Below, in pieces: positions 53,647 through 64,000 of a stretch of 64,000 bases of DNA. This DNA is from Stercorarius parasiticus. Its lineage: Eukaryota; Chordata; Aves; Charadriiformes; Stercorariidae. A model generated the notes under the pieces. That model had not been told where the DNA came from. It worked only from the letters and a program-made list of their open reading frames with translations, and made no database searches. Each line of letters opens with the position of its first letter. The first letter of the stretch is position 1. The position numbers and the translations under genes are program-made. The stretch covers positions 625,066 through 689,065 of the forward strand of contig VWZL01004368.1 of assembly GCA_013396915.1 (NCBI GenBank). Reading direction: 5' to 3'.

Positions 53647-55237
53647 CTTTATAACAAATGTCACCATAACATCAGGATTTTCCATGTTAGTGGGATGTCA
53701 TTTCATGACCCCCACCTCACTGCAAGTAAGCTGCACTCAGTCTAACTTTGCTTTACTAGGAGCTAGTGTGTGTCTGGATTGTCTGGAACTTTTTTCCTGA
53801 GCAGTTGCCTGGCATGGGCCTATCTGAGTGTTTGTTTCAGCTCAGACGTGTTTATTGAAGTGATTGATCATGACACTGACTGAACAGTCCATTTTGCCTG
53901 TGGACAAATGTCTATTTGTCAAGGATGCTGGGTATTGGTGATGGTAAGAGAAGCAGAATAGCAAGATCTGAGTTTTCCTTTCTTGGTTATTACTGCATGT
54001 TGGGAACTAGCTATCTGATAAACAACAAAAAAGTTATTAAGGATTCTTGCTTTTTCTAGAGTTGGCAAGACAACCCATGCCACAAGAATTTGAAATACTA
54101 AAAACATTTTCCTCCTGACTTAGGACAAGAAGCTAAATTCTCAGCTTTCTATGAACCAAAACTATCAAGTTTTAATTAAAAAAAATTAAAAATAAATAAT
54201 ATCCCAAAGGAGAATGAAAACTAGGAAGTTTCTTTTTGGAAAACATTGAAAATGGACACTTAAGGCTTTTTAAAAATTTTAGCTGCAACAAACAGATTTT
54301 CCAAAAAGCCCACCTTTTTGACATTGGAAAATGTCCTGAAGAAGTTCTAATATTATTTCCTGCCAGCTATGTTCCTGAGAAAAATAAGATACATTAAATT
54401 AGAAAGTCACCCACACAGGAAGTAAAGGTAATTCCATGCAGCTTACTGTGATTGGAAATCTATCACTATGCAAATAAATGGACCATAGATACTTATTCAT
54501 TTTCACAAATTATCAAAATAATTTTAAATGGAATAGTAGGATCAAGAACAATGTGTTAACAGGAAATAAGAATGCTCAAATGTGTGATGAGTGTTACTTA
54601 CACTGCTGCATGCATTTTGGCAGAGTCTATTATAGGATGCTCCTGAGCTTCACAATAAAGGTCAGAAAATCGAGTTTATTGTTTAAAAACCTTTTTTCTA
54701 GTCTTTGCAGTTGGAGAATGAGCCTTGATGTTACAAAAGAAGCATGTAAGCCAGCAGGAGTTATTCTGTTTTCCATGATCCCAGCCCCACAGACTCAGCA
54801 GTCCCTGAGGCTGGAGGATGTTGGCAGCTTTGAAGGTACAAAGCCCAGCATTCCTGCCGTGCACCTTACTCTTTGCTTCCCACACAGCATCCATCTCTTT
54901 GCCACAGGGATGGAAGATCTCAGTGGGGAAGCTCTTGGTTTACTTGTTAGGGAAGATCACTGGAGTACATGCTGCTTCCCTGTGCTGCTCCACAGAATGC
55001 GGGTGTAGACCACAGTAGGAAATGGGCAGAGCTGTTGCAGCAGGTGCCGGGAAGTCAGAAGGTGCAGGCTGTTGAGTTTGGTGTCTGAGGAACAGAGCAG
55101 AAACCCAGGACTCTTCAGGAATCCAGGTAGAGGGCACAAAGAAATTATACACAAGGTCCTCCCTTATTGGCACGAAGGAGGACATTGCCAAGGCTTGGGT
55201 AGGGGAGTCAAACTAATTGGAAAGCACTGAAAATATT

Positions 55238-55256
55238 AAAAAAAAAAAAAAAAAAA
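55238..55256. repeat. Poly(A) run of 19
   Basis: Nineteen consecutive A after TGAAAATATT. It ends a GC-richer 500 bp patch, so a retroposed copy is conceivable, but flanking target duplications were not seen. A simple homopolymer is the safer reading. Confidence 0.75.
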
Positions 55257-56001
55257 GGAAATCAGTCTTAACCTCCCCTCCCCATATACAAATTTTGTTG
55301 GATATTTTTTATTGTAAGGCCTGGTAGTGCTTGAATGTAGAAGCAGGCAAGTGGGACTGATGGGTATTTGATGGGTGTTAGAATAATGTAAGGTCTACGA
55401 AGGGTTTGAGTTTTTGATGAGAATTTGGTTCCATTGTATCATATGAAGAACACGAGACACGGAGTATTTGCAGCAGACAATTCAACCACCTCAGCCCATC
55501 CTGACATATTTACATTTTGAAGGATTTTGACAAAGTGCTTTGAAAAGAAAAAAGCTGTTCTTAAAATTGTATTTCTTTTTTTTACAGACTTACAGAAGGG
55601 TCTGTAACCTTTTGTACTATATATGTAGTTTTCATATACAAACACCAGCAAGGTATATGCATTTCAGGTATTTCAATATACCCACTTGGATTCCAATTTA
55701 GCCATCAATGAATGCAAATATTCCTTTTATGCATTAAATTGTCAAAAATTGTATGGGAGTTAGCCATTTAAAACTGCTGCACAGCTTTCTGACTTGGGTA
55801 CTGAATATGTAACAGGCTTGATGAAAATACTGAGAAGGTGATCGACGATTAGGTTGTATTTTTCTTTCTCTTCAGAGCCCAGTACCATTTTTAGTATGTG
55901 CACGTGGAGGTCTCATGGGTATCAGCACCCTGTGTGCTTGTTTGATGCCCTTTAAACTTTTATAATCAACTGTGAGATAGCTAAAACGTGGAAATACTAC
56001 C

Positions 56002-56023
56002 TATAGACCTATATAGGTCTATA
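56002..56023. repeat. Perfect 22 bp palindrome with partial third copy
   Basis: The 22 bases are identical to their reverse complement, with half-site TATAGACCTAT. A related half-site, GATAGACCTCTGTAGAC, follows at 56026-56042. It is AT-rich at the centre and could extrude as a cruciform. Confidence 0.75.
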
Positions 56024-58489
56024 CCGATAGACCTCTGTAGACTCTTTATCTTTTTGTCAAGACTGTCTTCTTGTAAGTTTTGGACTTGCTTATTATCGAA
56101 GGAAAGGCCTGCAGGTCTTAAACAAAATAAGTATATAGTAAAATGCCCAGTAGTTGCCTGAACTCCTTTTTTTCTAGAACAGGGACTATTTTATGAATAG
56201 AGAAAAGGCACTGGGCCAAACCTGCCTGATAATGGTTTGTTTACATAAATTCCACCTTCTGCTTTTCTTCCTACCCCTCTCCTGATTTTTCTAATTGCTT
56301 TCATCAGTAATCTTGTCAAGTTGAATTCTCCTTGCTTCCATACTCTTCAGAGAAAAAAATTTCTTTGTTCTCTATTCACTTGTTTTCTCAGTAGTAGTAT
56401 TTTTGTGTTCCTACTATCTGAATTCTAGAAGTGGGTGTTTTTAAACAATTTTATCAAGTCCTTTCATGCTTATAAAGGCATCTATTCAATAGAACAAATC
56501 AGAATTCTGTCTTAATGAAAGGTGGAGGTGGAGTGACTCATCTCTTTCGTTTTGTGCCTGGGGTCAAATGCAGTTTTACAGAAATACTTAGGCCTTGCAT
56601 GTTACCTACATCTTTTCAGACTGTTGATACATCATCTAAAATATTTATCATGAGTTCTAAAATCACAAGCCACAAAGATATAGTTACAATGGTTAGTATT
56701 TGAAAATGGATGGCAGCTGCTCTGCTTGTGCTGTGGGTTGGTTGCTCTGGACTGGAAGTAGAAAATGCGGTTGTGTTACTAAGAACATCATGTTGTTCAA
56801 GCAGGACTTAGGAGGCTAATCTTGATTTTGTGTCATGCTTACATGGAAGCTTCTGGCAAGCATGATGTCCCCAGACTCTGTACCATTTAAAGGCCAGTAA
56901 TTGAGTCTATTGTTCCAGAAAATGCATGGAAAATTGATCATAGTAGCAATTCACCCTTCTAGGACAGTGGCTGAAAGTAAATAGGAGAATGTAGCTTGTC
57001 TCACTTTTTTTCCTCTAGGTCTTAAAAATACATTTATTTATGTTTAAAAAGAAAAAAAAAATCAAAACCAAACAAGTGGGATGTCCATCTTTCTCTGTGT
57101 TTTAGTCAGAGCTCTTTTCTCCTTTGGACAGCCATGCAAGGACAGGGAACACAGCTTCAGCAAGCAGTGGTATGCTGTTGAACTACTGAGCAGGTACCAT
57201 TCAGCAGAGGTTGTCCTGAGTTCTGTCAAACCAGCAGGCAGGTAATGTATGCATGAGTTGGATGGTCTAATATATTGTTTAATTTCATGTGACGCAGCTG
57301 AGATTTAGGACACTGCTTATAAATTACCTCTGCAATGGGTTAAATGACTCCTGTAAATTAGTGTCAATTAGTAAAATTCTCCTCTTATTCTGAGAGATGA
57401 TGTCGCATGTTTAATCCAACCAGTCACCTAATTGGTTTTGAATTTAGTCTGAACTTACACTTTTTTGATGATGCTTAAGCCTGTTATTTCTAATCATTAA
57501 TTGTGTCATATAAAATAAAAGTAAAATTAAGAAAAGCATCTGAAGAGCTTCATACAGAGACAGCTATATTGAAATGGAATTGTATATTAGGCAGAAGAAA
57601 ACCTTATAGGGCAGCTGATGAGCTATGAAACACATGCTATTGTAGGAGGCTAGAAGTATACCATTTTCAGAGAAATTCTAAAACTGAGAATAAAATGAAC
57701 ATCAAATACCTTTTGAAAATGTATAAATGTATTTTAGTAGAGCTAAAATAAATTGATACAGTAATGAATTTAAGCTACCATGCTAACTGTAAAGTCCCAG
57801 CTGAGAAACAGAGGACCACCTACGTTTTAGGAAGGGGAAAGGGACTTGTGAGCACTCGGTTACAGGGAAGAATTGCAACAGCCAGTGAGTTGGGAAGACG
57901 GAAGGCAGAATTAAAGATTTTTTAATGAGAGAAGGAAGAGCATTGCCAGGCACTACTAGTTTAAAGGCTCCAAACTGCTTGAAGATATTCGCTTTATGAT
58001 CAAAGGCATTGCATGTTTTTGGAAACAGTATATGTTTGGATTATTTGGGAACAGTAGTTATTTATTTAGGGATCAGAAAATAGGAAAAGCCTTCCTCAAA
58101 GAACATAAATTATTTAATGTGGAATGAGCGATGACTTCTTGCAGAAGAAGCAGAATTTTGTAGCAAAAGAGTGTCTTAACTTCTCAGTAATGTGAGTTTT
58201 GAAGGGCTTCGATGGTCTAAATTAGGCTATTTGAATTATGTCTATCCAGGATGAGGTGTGTGTCTAGGCTTTGTCTTCATTCTCTGTGGGAAGCTTACTA
58301 GATTGTAGGAATGATCTATCTCCTTAAATTGCTTTGGAAAAGAATCCAACACATGTATACTGTTATCCATTTACAGTCATACTTGTGTTTTAAAATGTAA
58401 TATTCTAATTAATTTCATCTGAAAAGTCACTGCTTGATAGCTGAAAATTTTGAAAATGGAAATATCCTTCCAATGTTATTTTTTTAAAG

Positions 58490-58530
58490 CAGTATAAGGG
58501 TTTACTGGTATAAACCCAGTATAAGGGTTT
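58490..58530. repeat. Direct repeat enclosing a hairpin
   Basis: CAGTATAAGGGTTT occurs at 58490-58503 and 58517-58530. Between them GGGTTTA and TAAACCC can pair around CTGGTA. A local duplication with inverted partial copy explains it. Confidence 0.7.
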
Positions 58531-61500
58531 TGTGTCAAATATTCTTGGACCCTTTGTTATAAAAGATGAGATAAAATCTATAATTCGGTATTTGTGGAAT
58601 GTTCTTCTGGCACACCTCTATAGCCTGGCTATTCGATCCACACCATCAAACTTAGACATCAGGATTTGCTGAATCTGTGCTCAGTTTATTACTAGTCAAG
58701 CTAAGATAGAAACTGTCTGTACTATCTGTACTCAAAAATAGAGCAAAGATGTGAAGGTAGATGGACTAAGAGTTGTAGAAGGCTAGGAATAAGAGGACTA
58801 AAAACAATATCTTTTAGTGAATGATAATTTATGATCTTCTGTACAGGACACCAGGTACAGATACAAATAATGATTTGTTGTAAAAATTGAAATGTCATTT
58901 GCGGTTTAGCAAGTGAATCGCTGAATTTAAGTGCTGTTTTTTATAATGAGCTATCCAAACAGGACATTTAATTTACAAAAAAAAAAGAGCAAAGAGAAAG
59001 AAAAAGGGAGGCTGCACAAATCACAAGCAAGAGTTCTAAAGTTTTGCATTAGCTACAGCAAGCGTATAAACTGGCAGAACATATAGCAAACAAAAATTTA
59101 ACCTATTAGTTGTAATATTTGCAGTAGATGTCCTCAGTCAGCTGAAACTCTACTCAAATCAACATATCTGTCAAATAAAAAGGAGATTATCGCCCTGTGT
59201 CTCAGATCTAATAAAGATTTGGATCAGTATTGTAAACCTTGTTGGAACTATCTATTATTTTGGGAAGGAAAAAGTTCTTGCTGACATAATTTAAAAAATA
59301 AAATATTCTTTTCATCTGTGATTAGTATTGACTTCAAAAGAAAGCAGCAGAAACAGAGAAATCCTAAATAAAAAATTCTGCCTTAAATCAAAAGTGCTTT
59401 TTTTTCACTGTGCATTACTATTTCCAATACTTGATTTTTCTCCCGTGAAATGAAAACTGCTATTATAGGACTAATAGAAGGAATAGATTAATTTGAAAAA
59501 AAATACTTAAATACCTTTTACAGGAAGAAAAACTTTAGTAAAATCTATACAGATTTAACTAGATTTTTCTTTACTCAGAATCTAAGTAAATCACTTCACT
59601 AACTATATACCTCGGCACTGATATATGAAGCATGTGTCTCAGCAGCTATTAAAACCAAATCTAACTTTTATGATTATGGGTAAATGGTCTGAAACTATGA
59701 ATTGACTGCAAATGAGACAGCACCTAGCAGTGTCAGAGAGAACCAAGAAAAAAGCCATTCACCCCTGTCATCAGGTCAGGCCCTGTGCTGCTGCTGTGCT
59801 TGAGGAGATGGGAGTCCTGCGCCTTCTCCTGCTGCTGCCAGGAGCTGGGGGCCCCGCAAGCGGATACTTTAGTGGAGCTGCCACCTACTGAAGTGCAGAG
59901 CTTGGGATCCCCAACCAGCGCTGCACTGTGTGCCCTCATGTCAAAGACAGACTCCCTCTGTGGCTGTGTTAGAGGCTTTGTTAATTGTGTCTGGAATCTA
60001 ACAAAATGTGGGTGCAGCCACTAGGATCTGGGGTTTCACCTTGGGTTTCCAAAGGTGTTTTCTCTTTATCTGCAAGGTTCTTCTCTTCAGGTTTCCAGTT
60101 GAGGGTGCTTCTTAAGGGTGTCAAGCCTAGCATCAAAGGGCACAAATTGTCCTTTAATGACCATATGTAGCTGCAAAATAAGCCTTTTTTTGCAAGCCAC
60201 GTTCTGTATAATACATCAAGGGAGAGACCATCATCACATTTCTAATGCCTCTGGTAAAGCAAACACATTTCATATCAAAGTAGCCTGAATGCTTCCTCTT
60301 TATAGATAGTGGGAGTTGTGATGATGTCCATTTTAGAGCACGACTGCTTCAGTTCACGTAGCACAGGAAGCTGCTTGAAAGATATTTGGGACCTCTTCCT
60401 GAACAATACGAAGAGCCGGAGCCCTGATTTTGTATATCCATTTCACCTGTCAAGGGTAGCAAAGATGCAATCGAGGACAAAAATGTACAGTACTGTATAG
60501 TGAAGTTCTTTTTATATTTGAAGTAAGATGGTTATGGTTTCAGGACAATTTTGTATGCATACTGATCTTAGAAAGAATAAAGAAATAGACTTTAAGTTTC
60601 TTAAGCAACTTTGATTTGCAATTTGTTCACTCTGAGTCTCAGCATATGTCATAGTTGAGAAGAATTTGAGGCGTATTTCAGTATTTTGGTCAACCACTTC
60701 CTGAAACTGTGTTGATTTGAAACATTTGAAACATTTTTAGTGACCATAGTGGAATTTCCCATTGCAACTAAGACAGAGAATGTTTTTATAATATTCCCTT
60801 TGATTTCACAGTCAATAAATTACTTTTAAGCATAGCACCAGAATTAAAAATATACCTGAAATGAAAGCTTAAAAGGATATGAGTCAAAACTGACAAAATA
60901 CCAAGTTCAGTCTTACTCTTACTTTCAAAGAGAGCATCTTTTAGAAGATAAACTCTAGAGAGCTCCCAAATGTTTTCATCCCCGCTGTACATAACTCACT
61001 GTCTGGAAACCAATGTAGAAGTTACAGGAATTGTGATTTTACGAATACATTTTCCAAATGGTATTTGCTATATAAAATTGCAAAAAGTGTTAGCTTTTCA
61101 AGGCTCATCCGTTTTCTTTACTACATGGTAGGAGGAGAGATGACTCACCATCAATAGAGGCATGATATGAGCTAAGCAGAGCTAACGGTGGTATAGTTGT
61201 AGTGTTTATACTGCACGGTAAGAATATCTTTGAATTTAATTTAGGTTAAAATGGAAGCAGCATGTTATTAAAGATACACAGTGGAATAAAAATTTTTGAC
61301 TCATTCTGATAGAGTTAATCATTGACAAGCTAACCCCTTAAGAGAAAAAGGCAGATGAGATGGCCCTTTATTCTCTTTTTATTTTGTCTACTGTGTCTAA
61401 AACTATCAATTGCCTTTCCCTGAGTGCTCAGTGTAGCAGATCCTGTGGCACTGTCCTCTGGTCTTGTCAAAGAGATGAGACCGTCATAGCATAATGAAGC

Positions 61501-63960
61501 ACATCCGTCTTAGTTCTGTTCAAGCCTTCTACATCTGCTTAATTTAGAAGAATTATCCATTAGGAGCCTTTCTGATGCTTTACGTGGCAAATCAGTTTTC
61601 TGCTGGGAAATGTTTTCACTGTTTCATGAGAATTTTTTTGACGTTGTCGCTATATGGAAGTACTAAAATACTGCATTTTGGTTTTATTGTTTTATTATTT
61701 TACTTCTGTTAGAAGCTGTCTTATGAATCAGAAAGATGAAGATGAAACATTCTGTTTGGTTTTTACTAAAAAAAGGCTTTGCCTCTGTTGAATTAAACAT
61801 TTTGATAGCATTAAAGGAAAATATTTTGGAATTTTTCAGTTTGTGCAAAGGTTTGATGTTTCATGTTGGGGTTCCACTTCACAACAAAATGAAGTTTGAG
61901 AGCCTCAAAATTTGCTGCAGGGTGGAAATTCTGGTGTCTCACAAGTTCTGTTGTGATTCCTGAAGCATCCTTTTGAGGATGGGCTTTTGGCTGGGGAAGC
62001 TCAGAGAATAACAGAGAAGTTGGGGGCTATATTGAGCAACAACAGAATATGATCAACACAGAGAATCTTCATTATCCGGTTAAATTGTCACAGCAGAAAT
62101 GCTGAATTTAGGGTCCTTAGCAGAGGACTCGCTGTTCCAGTGTGTTTGAATAGCAATTAGTATAAGGTGCTTCCATACTAAAATTACTGAATGATCTCCG
62201 CAACACTAAACTCTGGTGTAGCTTCTGCCTCTGCCAGATCTTCCGCCTTCCCTGATACGCTTGGCTTGGTGATCATCATCTTTAATAATAGTAGAGTACA
62301 GCAAGTTTAGGCAGCATTGAAGGACTACGTGCATGTATTTGCTTTATATGTAGCAAGAGTTACTTGTGTGTGCTTCATCTTCAGAACCTGTTCTCAGAGC
62401 TGTGATTTTCCTCTATTTTTTCAGTGCACATATGTTCTTGTTTGATAAAGAAGTTGTCTATCTTTGTTAGCTCACTTGCTAAAAAGAAGAAAATACTAAC
62501 TAGCAAGTAAATCTCTCATAAGGCAAGCTAAATGGTGGTTTTAAACAAGTGATAAAGTACTGAAACGTAAAAGTGTATTGACAATGGTGGACTCTTGCTG
62601 CTTTCTTTCCTTCAGTGACAGTCTTTTCTAGAATCATAACGTGGGAGGGGAGCCTCATTACTATAATTAACAAATATAGACATCAAAGTTTTAAAGTTGA
62701 ATCTACAGATCTTTTTTAATATAATCACCAAAATTAATAAACACTCACTTGCTATTAAAAAATATCAGTAGCACATACATCTATTCCAACAGCAATTACT
62801 TAAAATCATGGAATGACTCTGTTCCAGGAACAGTGATGGTCAAAGACATACTCTTTGCAAAGTCAATAAAAGGTGAGAGCTAGTGAACATGAGATAAACA
62901 GTCTTCTGGCTCTTCCTGACTGGTTTGAATTGCTGCTGTGTTTGAGTGCTGCATGACAAACTGACCAGTCATCTCTCATTTGAGCAGCATGTTTTACTAG
63001 CTGTTAATGTGGCTAGCAAAAAAGATCTCCTTTGAGATCTCCCTTGAGATAGTGCGAGTGTATGGAAGAAACGCTGCACTTCAAACTGCCACATTTCCCG
63101 GTGCCATACAGCAAGGCAAATTGTTGCTGTGAATTCCGTGCTATCCACAGCAGTGTGTTCTGCTGAGCCTGCGGAAGGGATCAGCAATGCCAATTTGGCA
63201 GCAGTAAATGCAGTAACACGGCAGGTATGAGGAAACAAGGGACGCTATGTGTAAGCAGGAGCCCGTATTCCCGTCTATTGGACATTATTTGTAGAAAACA
63301 GTGCTATGTCAGGCATTTACTTGTTGATTGGTATTTGACAGAACCTCATTTCTATGGAGGATCAAATAGAACTAGCATAACAGAAACGAGGACTAAAACA
63401 GCCTAGTGTATACTTAGTTTCTGAGTATAGACCTGCCTCATGCAAAGTGAAATAGTAATTGGAAGGGGATAATCTACTTAAGTCTTCCCTCCTAGGTGAG
63501 CTATATCCATCCTCTTACCAGTCTTATTACCATTACTGCCTTTCCTCTGGGTTTCGGAGAGGAGAGTGCCTCTTCCCAGGCTATCAAGCTGTGGGAAGTG
63601 ATCTGCCTTCTGCCATCATCAGGCTATGTGCTAGTCCTTACACCCTTTGCTGCTCTCAGTCAGTTTCTTATCTGCCAACAGGTTACCAGGAGAACTATAT
63701 TAATTGCTGTTGCCAGATCGAACAGGATATAATTATTTAATGGAAAAATACTTTAAATATTTAAATTTGAGGGCTTTGTTGTCTTTTATTTCCTGTTGCA
63801 GTAGAGGGCGCTAGCTTTATTTTAAAATCTATTGCTTAGTTAATTTTAGCCCTTTGCAGGGTGTAAGAAATTCAGCAAGGATGTGTTTTTCCTACACTTC
63901 TGCTTGCCCCTCTCCTTCCCAACCTCGGACCGTATTGCATTTAGACAGCACAACTCCTTA

Positions 63961-63990
63961 GCTGACTGACAAATTTTTTTTTCTCTCCAG
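63961..63990 (+). other. RGS7: 3' splice site with branch-point candidate, end of 20 kb RGS7 intron
   Basis: GCTGACTGAC at 63961-63970 offers two CTGAC branch-point matches about 20-27 bases from the splice site. A tract of ten T and then TCTCTCCAG follows. The close spacing of branch point, pyrimidine tract and AG makes this a convincing acceptor. The intron between the donor at 44018 and this acceptor is 19,973 bp. Confidence 0.85.
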
Positions 63991-64000
63991 GATCTTGACA
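63991..64000 (+). CDS. RGS7: RGS7 next coding exon, first 10 bases only (partial)
   Basis: A strong acceptor ends at 63990 and ten bases, GATCTTGACA, remain. Joined to the phase-1 end of the exon at 43921-44017, the expected protein continues Gly-Ser-Asp-Ile. The ten bases nearly fit this (GGA TCT GAC A), but carry one extra T, so the literal reading is Gly-Ser-stop. The match around the extra base supports this being the RGS7 DEP exon with a one-base insertion or an assembly error. With only ten bases, chance resemblance or a different exon cannot be excluded. Confidence 0.6.

Larger units (their letters stand above)
53647..63960. other. RGS7 intron, second part
   Basis: Mostly AT-rich intron. 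GC-richer patches occur at about 54.76-55.20 kb, 59.75-59.96 kb and 63.48-63.73 kb. It also contains a run of 19 A, a 22 bp palindrome and a short repeated hairpin (separate entries). No transposon or gene could be named. Confidence 0.6.

Overview
This 64 kb window is vertebrate nuclear DNA, almost certainly from a bird. It is AT-rich and gene-poor. It carries several CR1 LINE copies with the avian CR1 3' end (a terminal direct repeat of about 8 bp, ATTCTATG-like) and one endogenous-retrovirus LTR of a type I associate with birds. No compact genes, operons, tRNAs, rRNAs or CRISPR arrays are visible. One N is present, at position 34.

The only gene I can name is RGS7 (regulator of G-protein signalling 7) on the + strand. 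A 97 bp internal coding exon at 43921-44017 encodes the start of the DEP-domain region, and both splice sites are strong. A second strong acceptor ends at 63990, so the next exon begins at 63991 and is cut off after 10 bases by the window edge. Nearly everything else is RGS7 intron: at least 43.9 kb upstream of the first exon (its 5' end is outside the window) and 19,973 bp between the two exons. The exon encoding the RGS7 N-terminus was not found here.

Layout: 1-13.4 kb is intron with simple repeats, two hairpins and a short CR1 remnant near 6.4 kb. At 13.45-14.16 kb lies a sense CR1 3' end, followed by a GC-rich, possibly LTR-derived patch at 14.56-14.89 kb. At 23.95-25.16 kb lies a long antisense CR1 that keeps endonuclease sequence but has lost the reverse-transcriptase core. 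A small antisense CR1 sits at 26.4 kb. At 34.74-36.06 kb two CR1 copies face each other tail to tail. The RGS7 exon is at 43.9 kb. A solo LTR in antisense orientation is at 53.07-53.65 kb. The remainder is intron with low-complexity tracts, a few GC-richer patches and some exon-like open stretches.

No new multi-gene system is visible. The observations most worth checking are an apparent one-base insertion at the start of the truncated RGS7 exon, two phase-compatible cassette-exon candidates (40724-40855 and 48911-49123), the internally deleted CR1, the tail-to-tail CR1 pair that could fold in the RGS7 pre-mRNA, and homeodomain-site-rich intronic DNA near 37.4-37.7 kb.
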